Of a stretch of 64,000 nt of DNA, positions 12,481-25,300 are shown one piece after another. The stretch's first letter is position 1. The number at the start of each line of letters is the position of its first letter. The DNA is from Desmodesmus armatus (Eukaryota > Chlorophyta > Chlorophyceae > Sphaeropleales > Scenedesmaceae): assembly GCA_007449985.2 (NCBI GenBank), contig VIIQ02000096.1, positions 186,001 through 250,000 on the forward strand, in the 5' to 3' direction. The notes beneath the pieces are model-generated. The model was not told the DNA's origin, made no database searches, and worked only from the letters and a program-made list of their open reading frames with translations. The translations under genes were made by a program, and so were the position numbers.

Positions 12481-13539
12481 GCCCTGCCAGGCGTGCACGC
12501 CAGGCAGCCACGACATTCCAGCATTGATCCCTCAGCCCACGTGAGTTCCAATAAGCTCCAGCAAGCAAAGTTGACAAATTGACCAGGGCAGCAATTCAGA
12601 TCAAGCCACTTCAGCGAAGGCAGCCCAAAAGAAATGCATCAAATCTCTTGTGTTTGATCACAAGTTCCACTATCTCACTGGCCATCAAAGAGAGGTGCAC
12701 AAACCTTGTGAATGGTAAGTTCCTAGTGCAGCCCTGCTGACAACCAAACACACTCCACACCACCAGCAGGTTCACATTAAATGTTGGCAACACTTAAGGC
12801 TGCAAGACCTCTATCAACCTTTCAACGTATCACGCTCGCCCAAAACTGACGTTTGTGGCTTGATCGTGCACTGTTGCCTGCAGGCTAACGACACAAAGCT
12901 GCAGCAGGCCACGTACATGACCTGGTCACATGTGCGTTGCACAGTACTGGCGAAATCCGCAGCCACAAGCAGCAGGGGTGCTGTCGTACTTGTGCTGACC
13001 AACAACAGCTGACCCACAAACAACACAACCAGGCCCCCAGCTAACGCTTCAACCCAAGCGCCAGGTCGCGTCCGATGCACAGGTGATGGCAACATTGCTC
13101 ACTAACACTCCCTTGGCAGGGGTGTGTCAACAGGATGGGCACCTGCTGGGTCCCACCGCATGCATGGGATGCATATGTACAGCACAGTACCGAGGCACCG
13201 CAGCATCCTTGTTTGCTGCTTGGCTTGGCATCCAGCCTCCTAGGAGGTGCAGAAATGCAGCATTTGTCTTGGCTTCTGGCTCCATTGACAGGCATGCGGA
13301 AGGTACACGCAAAGGAACCAGCATCAGGAGGTTGAGAGCTGCTGTGAAGCAACACTTCGCCACACCTGTGGCACCCCGGGTGCCAGACATGCATGTCACT
13401 CTGCATGGCTCACAGACAGCAACCCTTATGCCTGTTCTTATCCCACTGCCTCTCCTCTGATCGCAGGCCTTGATGCCTGGACCCACCTTGCCGGCAGCCA
13501 TTGATGAGATAAGCCAACATCAAGGAGGATGTTGGCAAC

Positions 13540-13865
13540 GCACGTGGCTGGTGTATGGTCCAACAATAACACCCAGCAGTCACCTTGCTGGCGTGTGGAT
13601 ACAGCAATAACGCCCAGCAGTCCCCTGGCTGGTGCGTGTTCCTATACAGTTCCGACAATAATGCCCAGCAGTCACCTTGCTGGTGGTGTGGCTACAGCAA
13701 TAACGCCCAGCAGTCAACTGGCCGATGTGTGGCCTGTCAATAACGCCCAGCAGTCATCTGGCTGCCATGCGGCTACAACAATAACGGCCAGCAATAAGCT
13801 GGCTTGCTCCTAATAAACTCAGCAGGCACACCTGGCTGGCTTGAGTATTTACTCCCAGCAGCTGT
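13540..13865. repeat. Minisatellite B, same family as 9070-9370
   Basis: Seven or so degenerate units with CCCAGCAGTC cores near 13571, 13612, 13662, 13707 and 13746 and more decayed ones to about 13865, separated by CTGGCTGGTGTG- and CAATAAC-like blocks. Confidence 0.85.
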
Positions 13866-14843
13866 GTTGGTGTGGTGGGAGTCTACTACCACGTTGGCAG
13901 GCCCTTCCAACTCCATGTGCTACAGTTCGTACAGAACCTGGCCATAGATGGAAGGGACTGGCAGTGTGCGTGAGGATTTATCTCCCCGACTTGTCAAACA
14001 GGTCACAACAAATGAGACTCCCTCAAGACAACGAATGAAACTTCATTCACTGACCTAACTCAGTTGAGTCACTGTTGCAGTGTCCAAGCGCTGCCGGCAG
14101 CCTGGCAAGTGCAAGTATGTAAGTTGTGTGCGGCAGCTTGGTCAATCCTGACTGCATACCTTTGACTTTGGCTTTCAAGCAGTTTCGGCAAGGACCGGTG
14201 TGCAGCTTGTCCAGTCACCCACACGATGATTTTGTATAATTGGCAAGCTCGTAATCTGGTTGAGCTGTGCAGGTTTATGGCTGTACAGCCGCGGGCATAT
14301 GCATGCACAACCGTAGCACAAAGTATGATGGGTTACATGTTTGTTATACAGTCACCTATACGGTGTAGTACATGTGTTGAGTTACCTGCCTGTTACCGGC
14401 AGACACACTGTGTCTGTGCTGTGGCCTTTGTCAGCCAGGATGTGCCAGGCCTGCATGCTCACAAGAGCAGTGCGGCTTGGCACTTGTGTTGTTGGTTCTG
14501 TTGTTTGGTTGTGAGCCCAGCCAGCCTGTCATTGCTGTGCTGTTGCGAACTACCACTTTGTACGATCGCTGCGTTGCAGGCAAGGCGAAATGTTGTCTGT
14601 ACATGCCATGTTCTACACAGTGTGCTGAGCTGTTGTGGCTGTGGTGATGGAGTGGCACAGTTGCACTTGCACAGCAGTTGTTTCACTGGCTGGTCCATGG
14701 CAGGGCCAGCTTAGACAGCTGGGCAACTTGTCAAGCGGCCTTGACAGCGAGTGTGTACACACTCATGTTGGGTGCTGTAGACATGTTGGGTGCTGTAGAC
14801 ACCCTTGCAGCCTAGAGGGGTGCTGCCTTCGCAGGCGCAGCGT

Positions 14844-14868
14844 CATGCATGCATGCATGCATGCATGC
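14844..14868. repeat. (CATG)n microsatellite
   Basis: About six tandem CATG/GCAT tetramers in the T/G-rich tail of unit B. Confidence 0.9.
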
Positions 14869-15342
14869 GTGTGCACGATGTTTTCAGGTGGGACTGTTCC
14901 GAGTGAAAGTTGGTGCTATGTGTGTGCGCAAGCTGTACAGCATGTGTGCTTGGGTAGGGTCCATGTCATGTGGCAGGTGTATTATGTCAGCATGCATAGC
15001 TAGTGTGGCAGCAGCCCGCACGCAGATATTGTTACCCCGGGGCGGGCTTTGTCCTGGGGTGCCCTTAGATCAGCCAGGTTCCTTGGTCAGCTGGATGGTG
15101 TGCTTGGGTGTAGTGCTTCTTATTGTGGTGGCAGCACATGTTCATGTATACCACTTTGTAGCTTGTGCATGGCGGCTGCTGTGGTGTTAGTGGTTGCACT
15201 TGATCAAAACATGTGGGGAGCGATCATCCCATGGCGGGGCCACAACCGTGTGCAGTGTGGAAGAGCTTGTGCAGCACGTGTACGCGTGCGTGTGTGGGTT
15301 TCATTTGCGGCTATGCTTGCTATGGTGTTGCTGGCTGGCACT

Positions 15343-15347
15343 TGTAA
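15343..15347 (+). promoter_or_regulatory. TGTAA, candidate poly(A) signal of unit B
   Basis: CTTGTAACAC context shared with 10609-10613 in unit A. Confidence 0.35.
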
Positions 15348-16266
15348 CACTACAACACTCACCATAGCACACAGCCCTGCCGAGGCTGGTGTGTCTCGAG
15401 CAGTTATTGCACATGCTTTTGTGGCGACCACAGGTCAGTGCTGAAGCACTCTGATTTGACTGCTTTCCCTTTCAGGTATTGCTGAATGGACACTGGTGGT
15501 GAAGTATGCGTGCCTGTACTGTCTGAACTCCTTCAATCTTACAGCATATGTTGCGTTGCACAAGATACATGACACAGTGTCACAAGGCTGGATGCAGGGT
15601 GATCCTTGCAAACTAGCACAGCATTTAAACTGGCCACCAGCACACCATCAATAGCTCTGGCTGGAATGAAAACTTGCAAGCTAGCAACAAGCTGAGTCGG
15701 ACTGTCTGCGCCCCATGCACCAAGGCATATGACTGCATCATATGCGTGTGCAAGCACAAGAGTCAGCTCACCAAGTGGGCCCCCAGTCGACCTGAAACAA
15801 CAGCCACAAAGCTCTGCGGCGTGCACCCCAAACCTTGAGGTTGAACCTGTGCAGACACACTGGTAACCACTCCATCAAGCGGCTGTGCTGTGCCAGCACT
15901 TGTGATTGCAACACAAGGGGCCACAAACGAGGTTCCAAAGCCACAAACAAACACTGCAGTGAACCTGGTGCGCACCAGTTGGTGCACCCAGCTCTTTCCT
16001 GCGTCTGTCTCTGCCCTGCAGTATGCATGCTGCTCTGCCTGCATCCCTTCTCAAAGCTGCTTCACCAGACACCGGTTGCCTGTGGGAGAAGGGCTCTACG
16101 AACAACCGCGGCAACCGAAGCCACCATTGCCCACACCCACCCGAGCCAAAGCTGCTGCTGCAACGCCTGCTGCTGCATAAGCAGTACTAATCCAATCAAA
16201 CACTGGATACACATACACACTTCTGCATCACCTCCAGGCATGACAGTCTGCTGCTGCTGCTGCTGC
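15348..16266 (-). other. Cactin 3' UTR and flank
   Basis: Follows the cactin stop codon (16267-16269). Minus-strand ORFs here (for example 15539-15826) do not resemble known proteins and lack splice support. A minus-strand TGTAA is at 15539-15543, about 725 nt after the stop, a usual 3' UTR length for these algae. Confidence 0.45.
15539..15543 (-). promoter_or_regulatory. TGTAA, candidate poly(A) signal of cactin
   Basis: Minus-strand TGTAA downstream of the cactin stop codon, no closer one noticed. Confidence 0.4.
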
Positions 16267-17652
16267 TCAGCGCCTGTAGCGTGCACGCTTGAAGTTGAAG
16301 TATAGGTGCAGGATGCCACGGTCGTAGGTGCACTTGAAACCACGCCTGCATGCCACAAACAACAACACAAACAGTGTCATGTGTTGAAACACTCCACACA
16401 CTACTCACTGTGTAAGACCATATGCCCCTGCAGAGGGCCCCAAGTCAACCAGGCGGTACTGTACACATGAGCTCTTGTACTCTGGAAGAAGCTGACCCCC
16501 TGAAGAGGCAAGCAATGCCAATATAACTACAACAAGAACCCTGCTGCCAGTGCCGTGGTGGTGCCGCAAGCACAAGGCAGCACATGAGTGCGTCCGTGTG
16601 TGCACGCATGCCAGAGTGTGTGACTCAATGAGTGAGACCCTGACCAGAAAGTGTGACTCATCAACTGCAACAGTACTGTTGCCGTACCTCTGTGTGGTCT
16701 CCCACTCCTTGTTGACAATCCTGAAGGCAATGTCCTCATAGGGAGGGCCCGCACTGAACACCAGGATGCACGTGTCCTTGTTGCCTGCAGGGTCAGGCTC
16801 AACCCTGCACAGCACAGAACAGCAGATGGCAGCACAACGGGTTGGATTCCATCGTGACGTCAAACCAGCCTAGCACAGCGAAGCCAGGGCAGGACAGCAC
16901 AGCACAGCACGCACCAGCACAGCACGCGACACCGGCAGCACTCGCAACACATTCACAAGGAAGCGAGGCTCTTGCTTGCGTCCACCCTGGACGTATGAGC
17001 GACGGTCTTGCCTGTGCACCCACATACCCTTTCTTTGCAAAAGCTTTACCCCCCCCCCCCCCCCCCGGGCCCACACACACCTTGGTGTCCATAGTATGCT
17101 AGCTTACCAAGTAATCCCTGTGCTAACACACACAGCACCGCAACACCCCCCCCCACCACCACCACCACACACACACACACGCCCCCCCCCCCCACCTGTA
17201 TGTTGGTGCGATGGTCTTGTCCAGCAGGTCTGGGTAGAAGATGTTGAACTTGTAGCCCTGCACCACCTTGGGCGGCGGGTTCTCAGTGTCGTAGTGCGTC
17301 TGGTTGTACTTGTTCCACTCATACCCAGTGTGGATGCGGTTGAAGTAGCGAGGCTTGCGGGGAGCATACCTGCGCGTGGGGGGATGGTTTGAGGGACATA
17401 CAGGGTTTAGTAGGTGTTGTGTCATGGGGTCGAGGGGGTGCGACTCATCAGTGCTAGGCTGTATCATTGTGAGCCACCTCTTTAACCATGGTCGAACGCT
17501 TGTGCCCGCCCGCCTGCCCCCCCCCCCCCCGCGCTCCCCCCGTGGCCCTTCCACTCACCTGTTGTGCCACACTTGTGCCTGCTGCTCCATTGGCACCTCA
17601 ACACCAAAGTTGCGGTCGCCCTCATCATGGCCCATCGTCTTGAGGGCCTGGC

Positions 17653-17692
<40 letters not shown>

Positions 17693-18415
17693 AACAAGGC
17701 AGCTGACTGCGCTGACTGTGGAGTACACCAAAGCCCCATCTGGGCGCATGATGCTCAAGGCAGCTGCGGAAGGACAACAAGGTGTGCAGCTGACCCGCGC
17801 TGGGACAAGCGCCCTGCCCCACCTCTGCCCCTAGCCCCCTAACCAAACCTCCTGCCCCTCAAGTAACCCCGCTCGCATGCCTCCCTCCCCCCCTAGGCTC
17901 ACCTGCTCTCTGAACCGCCGCGTCTGCTCATCCATCTGCTCCTGGGGCCGCCCCAAGCCCAGCCGCTCAACACCAGTATCCACACCACCAGCAACCTGCG
18001 AGGGTAAAGGGTGTTGGGGATAGGGCAGGCAGGGCAAGGCAAGCGATACGCAATGGTTCAGCAGGTGGTTCAAAACAGCACAAAATGCAGTCAGTGCTGT
18101 TTGATGACTAGCTTCTCAGGAGGGAGCACTTCTTGATAACCACCACCAAAAAGGGCACCAACAGCGCCTGCGCCAACAAAGCGACGCAGCAAAGCTGGCT
18201 TAGCCGATGGTGACCCTCCTTCTACAGTTATCCTGAGTGTGTTACTGCGAGCATACTCACATTGCGCAGCATGGGGTGTGGTCCACGAGGTCTGTTCTTG
18301 TTGGATGAGTCCAGCAGTTGGTCCTGGTAGGCCCTGTCTGCTGCTGACTCAGCAGCGGCACGCTGAGCAATTTCAGCTGCTGACATGAACTTCTCAGCCT
18401 CACGGATGCGCACCT

Positions 18416-18492
<77 letters not shown>

Positions 18493-19316
18493 GGCAGCAG
18501 CAGTCGCAGCAGCAGCAGCAGCAGCGGCGGCGGCAGCAGCAGCAGTGGCAGCAGCAGTGGCAGCAGCAGCAGCGGCGGCGGCGGCAGCAGCAGCAGCAGC
18601 AGTGAAGAGCCGAGTGGTGCTGAATGGCATGCAGGTGGCACGCCAAGTGATGGGGCCGATGGGCACCCTCATAAGCCCTTCGCTCGCTGGCTGGTGCCAA
18701 GGAAGGGACTTCGTCCCCATTTCTTGAGCCGAACTGCACTGCAGTGCACTGCAGTGCACTGCACTGCACTGCACTGCACTGTACCTACTGAACTGTACTG
18801 TACTGTACTGTACTGTACTGCACAACAATGCCACATCACCGGCACGGTTGCGTCCTCCCCACCCACCTGCTGTCTCAGCAGCTCGATCATCCGCCGGTCC
18901 TCATCAGCAGACACCACTTCCAACTCCCCAGACGCCAGCTCAGCAGCAGACACAGGCGGCGGACTCATCCCCCGAGCAGCAGCAGCAGCAGCAGCAGACG
19001 GCCCCGCACCGCCTTCTTCATCACTGCCAACACCCGCCTCCGGCTCCCAGTCACTATCCTCATTCTCCTGCTGCTGCTGCTGCTGCTGCTGCTCGGCCAG
19101 CTCTGCTTCCAGTTCCTCGTCAGGATGGCGTGCTGCTGCTGCTGCTGCTTGCGAGGAGGGTTGCCGCTGCTTTTGGGTGCCGCCCTCGCCGTCGGAGTCT
19201 GAGAGGGGTATGTCTCCCTCCTTGATGATGTGGGCGGCACCGGCAGGGAAGGGCAGACCCTCGCCCAAGCGCCTGCAGTGTGTCGCACGGGGGTGGGAGT
19301 GTGTGTGTGTGTGGGG

Positions 19317-19349
<33 letters not shown>

Positions 19350-22300
19350 CGTGACTAGAGAGGGGAAGTGACAAGGAGAGGGGGGGGGTGCTGAAAATGG
19401 GGAGGACGAGCGGGGGGGACTGGAGAGTGGGACGGGCAGTGGGAGGCGTCTGCAGGTTGTTCCCTCGCTCAAGCGCCTGGACATTTTGTAGAAGCAATCA
19501 AACCAGTCACTGCAATATATGGGGCGACTGCTGCAGCGCGCTATGTCTGGTGCGGTCTGTGCAAAACCACTCACCATCTCTGGAGGGTGGCCTGGTTATC
19601 AGGGCCTGTAGCTTTGTGCATTGCCACATGCTGCCCCACTCGAGTTCCTGAGGTGCTACGTCGGTGTTGAAGAAACTTCAGCATTGACATAGCACCTCAG
19701 GAAATCAAGTGAAGCAGTACGTGACACCCAACGGCTACAGCCCTGTGGAACAACAAGCCACCCTCTGAACCTATACGTCACAGTTGCACGGTGACAACTG
19801 CCCAGAATCTGCGATGGCCCCCACCGCCTACACAGATGCACGAGCGGAAGACCACAAACCAGACCTCTCAACTGCGCAAGCGACCAAACTCCCGCCCCCC
19901 TCCTGGACAACCCTGTCAAGCGAATGTGTGGGATACACAATCTGTTGCCTAGGCAAGGGTGGGGTAACGTCGTGTGACTCCTCCTCTGCATCGCCGTGCA
20001 ATGTACGTAGGGTTTTACCCCAGTATAGAAACATTTTGAGGGGCCAGGGTAGGGAAGGGAGGGGCCTGTGGGGCAGGGGTGTGACTGGGCTAGGGCAGGG
20101 CGAGGGGCGAAAGGGCGGGGAGCGCAGGGGGGGGGGGGGCAGCGAGGCTGGGCACACAATTTCAAGAATCTCCCACCCACCTTGCCACCTCGTCTGCCTC
20201 CTCTTCCACTTCGTCGTACCAGCCCATGCCCGCTGCGACGTCCAGCTTCTCCTCCTGCTCCCTCAAATGAGGAAGGAGCGGAAGGAGTTGCAGGAAAGAG
20301 GGGGAAAGAGCATCCCAGGGGGACAAAGGGGGGGTGGGAGGGTCCAGCAGAAGAGGGGGAGGTGGTGGTGGAGGGAGGAACAGGGCGACACCATTCTGAA
20401 AGAGAGAACCCCAACCCACCTTGCCGCCTCGTCTGCCTCCTCCTCTGCTTCATCGTGCCAGCCCATGGCTGCTGCCACGTCCAGCTTCTCCTCCTGCTCC
20501 CTCAGCCGGGCCTCAAGCATCTCAGCCTTCAGTTCACGCAGACGCGCCTTGGCAGAGTAGATCTTCAACCGAGGCAGCACAGCCTGTAGGTAGGCGGGGG
20601 GGGGGGGGGGGGTGAGCGGGGGGGGGGGGGGGGGAGGATTTGTTGTTGAAGTTCAGAGTCACTGACAAGGGCTTGCCCTGCACTACGTGTGAGCAGTGTG
20701 GCATAGTGCAGCCGCGCTTTGGCAGAGTAGATCTTCAACCGAGGCAGCACAGCAAGGGTTGGGGATTGAGGTTTGAGCCAAGGCTTGCTATGCAGACATG
20801 TATGCAGTGGCGGATAGTGCAGGCGCCCCTTGGCAGTGAAGTTCTTCAGCCGCTGCAGCACAGCCTGCAAAGGGGTGGGGGTGTCAGTTTGTTGGGGGCA
20901 TGGTAGGCTGTGTGTCCCCCCCCCTCTCCACGCCCCTCCAGGGGCCTGTCTGCACCAGCCCCAATCGGTGCCCACTTGCTGCGCTCACCTCCCAGTACTC
21001 TGGGTCTCCCTCCCCCTGCGCCAGCTTGCGCTGTATGTCCGACTCCATCAGGCTCAGCTGCTTGTAGCTCTGGCCTGAACAACACAGGGCGAACCAGCCG
21101 CAGAGATGGCAGGAAGGTGTGCAGCCGCAGCAGCAGAAGACAGCAGCAGGGGCGACAGACAGCAGCAGTCAGCAGCAGGAGTGGCAGTATAAAGGTGAGG
21201 CTAGTGGGTGCACAGAGATGCAACTATGCATTTGGGCTGGAATCGTGTGGGCATTGCTGATCAAACCACCCTGCAGGCGTGATGCATGTAACATCAAACC
21301 TGGCCCAAGATTGGCCCTGTGCGAGAGCTATGCCAAGCAAGAGCAGAGAAGCTTCACCTTGCAAGTTCTTGCAAATTCAAGCAAGTGCAGTGTCCTGACT
21401 GAGTAGCACTCAAGCAGCAACCTGCCACTCACACAGGAGCCGGCCCACATCCCTCCACCCTTCCCACACCGCCAGCAGCCCCACACCCACCCGCCAGCAG
21501 GTCCTCAATGTCATGACTACTTTCTACATTTTCACACCATTTTCCTACCAACTCTGTTTCAGCAATACTTCTTGCACCACCCACACAACTAGCAACCACA
21601 CAGCCCCTCAAGTCCTCACAGCCCATGAGCAATCTTCACCCACGAGATGTTGTTCAAGTATGTCCCTTTGCACCAACATCTCCCAAGTAATGCACATGTG
21701 CAACACCTACCTGCCAACAGATTCTCGATCTCCCGCTGCACCGCACTGTGCACACCCGTCCCTGCAGCCTTAGGCAGTGGCGCTCCCACGGCACAATGTA
21801 CTGCAGCACTGGTGCTCTTTATATTACTCAAACCATCCCTTCACAGATCTCAATTTCAGCAGTGCTGTTTGCACCACCCACCCACACATTCAACCACCAC
21901 ACAGCCCACCAGTAAACGACACCTACCTGCCAGCAGATTCTCTATCTCCCGCTGCACCGCACTGTGCACACCCGTCCCCGCAGCTTTGGGCAGCGGCGCC
22001 CCCACAGCCCTGATATACTGCGGCACCGGTGCGCTCTCCTGCCTGTACCTGTCGATGCCCTGGGCTGTAGTGCTGCTGGGCAGTACACCCTGAGCCCGCA
22101 GCACCTCCTCATGTAACCTGGGGCAAGGGGTGAGACACACAAGTTTTACAGTCAAGTACAGTATAGCCAGAGAAGCTGTGCTGCCTGCGCCAGCAGCACC
22201 TCCTCGTGCAGCCTGGGGCAAGGGCTGAGGCGCATGGATTGTACAGCAAGTACAGTATAGCCAGAGAAGAAGTGCTGCATGCGCCCGCAGCACCTCCTCA

Positions 22301-25300
22301 CGCAGCCTGGGACGTGACGAGGCACAAATTGCTTGCAGTCAAGTTATGCTGTACCGCACTTGACTATTTACTGTACAAGGTAGAGTAGCGGTGCTTCTTG
22401 CGCCCGCAGCACCTCCCCGTGCAACCTGGGGCAAGTTATATAGAGTGCAAATTGTGTTAGGCAACTTACGGTCACAGGCATCATGTAATGGGGTGCAGCA
22501 ATCAAAGCATGGGTGTGAACTAGCACATCCTCATGCAACTTGGCAAGGTGTATGTTGTGGTGCAGAGGTTCAGGGGGGGGGGGGGCAAGGCGGGCACATA
22601 CATATGGACGCAGGCATGTTACATCAAGGAAGGAATTAGCAAAAAGATATAGGGGTTGTAACAGGTTACAGGTGACTCAGCTGCAGGTGAGGCATAAAGG
22701 ATGCAAGCTATGCTGACATACCCGGGGCACCCTACTGGCAGACACACGGCAGTAGGGGGTGTCCACAGAGGACACAGCATGAGCTGCTGGGCGCTGAGCA
22801 CATCCACGCAGAACACCCCTGCCGGCACAAAAGCAGAACCAGGCCTCTCTCCCCGTGTCTCCACTCCCCCGACACCCCCCCCCCCCCGCGCCCCGTCCTG
22901 GCTCACCGTTGTGCCTCCAGTTCATGGTCAGCCAGTGTGAGCAGGCAGCCCCAGTACTCCGCATTCAAGGGCGTCACACGAGACTCCAGCTCCTGTGGTA
23001 GATGAACACACAAGGCGGAAGCAGCCAAGCAGCGAGACGTGGATGCAAGCCGTGCACTAGAGGTCAAAAGGTGCGCATGTGTAATGTTTGTGTGTACGTG
23101 TCCCAGCAGGTGTGGTGTGGATTTGTGTCAGTGGCGGCCAAGGCAGTTGGGCTGCCAGGATGGGGAGGCACGCGGAGCGCAGGCTGCTCAAGGCACAACT
23201 GTGTGCTTGGTGCGAGCGGTCGCAGCACAGCTGGGCTCACCAAAGTTTACGTTTGTCTTGCCAGGCATCAGCATGGTGCACTACATGCCAATGTGCAAGC
23301 GCACAGCACATGCAGCAACTGCTACATCATGATGTACATCTCAAGTGCCGCCTGAACACTACTGTTACAGTCGGTGTGACACAGTTGCACACCGGGCTGC
23401 AAGCCCCGTCCTTATCCACGCCAGTCTCTCTTCTGCCCATCGTCACCACTTCTTCCCACCACTCTGCCCCCCCCCCCTTCGGGCTCTGCTGGCACCTTTC
23501 CCAACCACCACATCGGCTCCGCTTGCCCCCCCCCCCCCCCCATGCCCCCCACCTGCGGCCCCCCCCCCCTCGGGTCACCCCCCCCCCCCCCACCCACCTG
23601 ATACCCCTTGATTTCGTCCCGCACTTCCAGCAGGTCGTCCTTGGGCAGAGCAAACAAGACCTGCACGCCAATGCACCAGCAGCAGCGACAACATACCAAC
23701 GTGATCAAACATCACCTCAGTACAGTACCTATCGTACTGTACTGTACCGTTTCGAGTACCGCAAAGTGCAAAACAGCTGGGTGACAGCAGAGCAGACACC
23801 TGTCTGAAGACGAGCCACCTGAAATCCACAACCACCACGGCCTTTTGCTGTCTGGTTCAGCACCCAGTGTGCCGTACACGCCGCCACACACAGCATGGAG
23901 ACGGCACACATACACGCGCTCACGCAACAGAAGCACCACGAGAGCCCCAGTAGACGTGCACTGGCATAAAACCTTCGGCTACCTGCGCTTGAGTGGCCAT
24001 CAGACAACGCTACCGCACGCAAGTAAGGTGAATCTTGACCTGTAGACCCCTTCTCACAGCACTCAGCAATCAAGACCCACCTGGTAGGGCTCAGCGGCAA
24101 GGCCCCTCGGCCGCGCAAAGCCTGTCCGCTCCTGCTGCTGCCCGTATCTGTCCTGCCCATCCCTCCAGCCCTGGGGTCGGTCGCGCCGCTGTGGACCCGC
24201 ACCCAGGCTGGCAGCCCAATCATCCATGGACTCCTGGACCTGCGGGGCGAGGGAGACACAACACACGTGTGTTGAAGGTCACACACAAACAGGTGGTGTG
24301 TACGTAATCAAAGCTGCAAAGTAGTGCACGCCAGTCATGTATGACCTGCATGATCTGTGGGCAGCAGCATGGCATCATTTGCATGAGTGCCCAACAGGGT
24401 TGTTTCAGCACAACCGGCCCAGAGCAGGTTGCACTGAAAGCTTAGATGAACATCACCCATGCAGAGCCCCCTCGACCCCCCCCCCCTTCGTCCCATCTAC
24501 CCCTTCCCTCTCGTCAAGCACCCCCCCTACCTGCCGCCGCAACTCCTGCCCCCTCCCGCTCCTCCTCAAAGCCTGCCTCATCACTCCTGAATTGCTGGCC
24601 GCCCTCAATTCCCCCTCCTTCCCCAGGCCGCTCAAACCCTCCGACGCCCGTACTAGCCGTCACAGTCCCTCCCCCTCCCCCCCCACCCCACCCCACCCCA
24701 CAGCTCCCATCCTCAAACACCCCCCCCCACACACACACACACCTGCCGCCGCAGCTCCTCCCGCTCCTCCTCAGAATCGTCTGCTTCGTCATTCCTGAAC
24801 TCCTGCCCGCCCTCGTCCTCCCCCAGGCCGTACAGGTCCTGAACCAGCCAGTCAACAGGCTTCGCACGACCTTGAGCAACACGACGCGCCGCACGGACCT
24901 GCACACCAGAACAACAAGAACCAGAGCCAGCACAGCAGCAGGTTTTTCTTGTGGATAACAGAGGGTGCGGAAGCTCTTGGCTGGCCACACGCACAGTCAG
25001 AAGGTGCTTTGCAAGCTTTTTCAACAGCGGCCCTTATCACCAGGCCACCGTCGGCACCACCCAGGAAGCGAGCAGCGTTGAGCAGTGGGTGGTTATTGCC
25101 CAGCAGATCAGCAGGGACACCAGCAGCACACCAGCACAGACACCGCGGCTGAGTAGTAGTAGTTTGGACAATGTCTACTACTGCCTCCCCCTGGGCTACT
25201 GCTGCCCTCAATGAAGTGCCAAAATGTGGTGTGCGCTGAGCACCTTGGGGCCAGTATGTCATGTACATGCTGCGGCACTCCAGCATAAACTGCAAAGACC

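Larger units (their letters stand above)
12460..15347 (+). other. Gene-like unit B, diverged copy of unit A
   Basis: Matching landmarks: GTACATGG 12460, TATAAA 12475, intron 12715-12883 (GTAAGT donor, GCCTGCAG acceptor), donor at 13083 after CACAG, acceptor CAG at 13464-13466 followed by TGATGCCTGGACCCACC (13471-13487), minisatellite about 13540-13865, T/G-rich tail, TGTAA at 15343. Offsets to unit A grow smoothly from about 4.41 kb (TATA) to 4.73 kb (TGTAA), as expected for two colinear copies with small indels. No long ORF is shared between the copies. Confidence 0.45.

Noticed and set aside
18385..19371. 328-aa plus-strand ORF rich in Ser/Gly
   Set aside because: It is the antisense reading of the CAG tract and of cactin exons 13-14; the minus strand holds the conserved protein.
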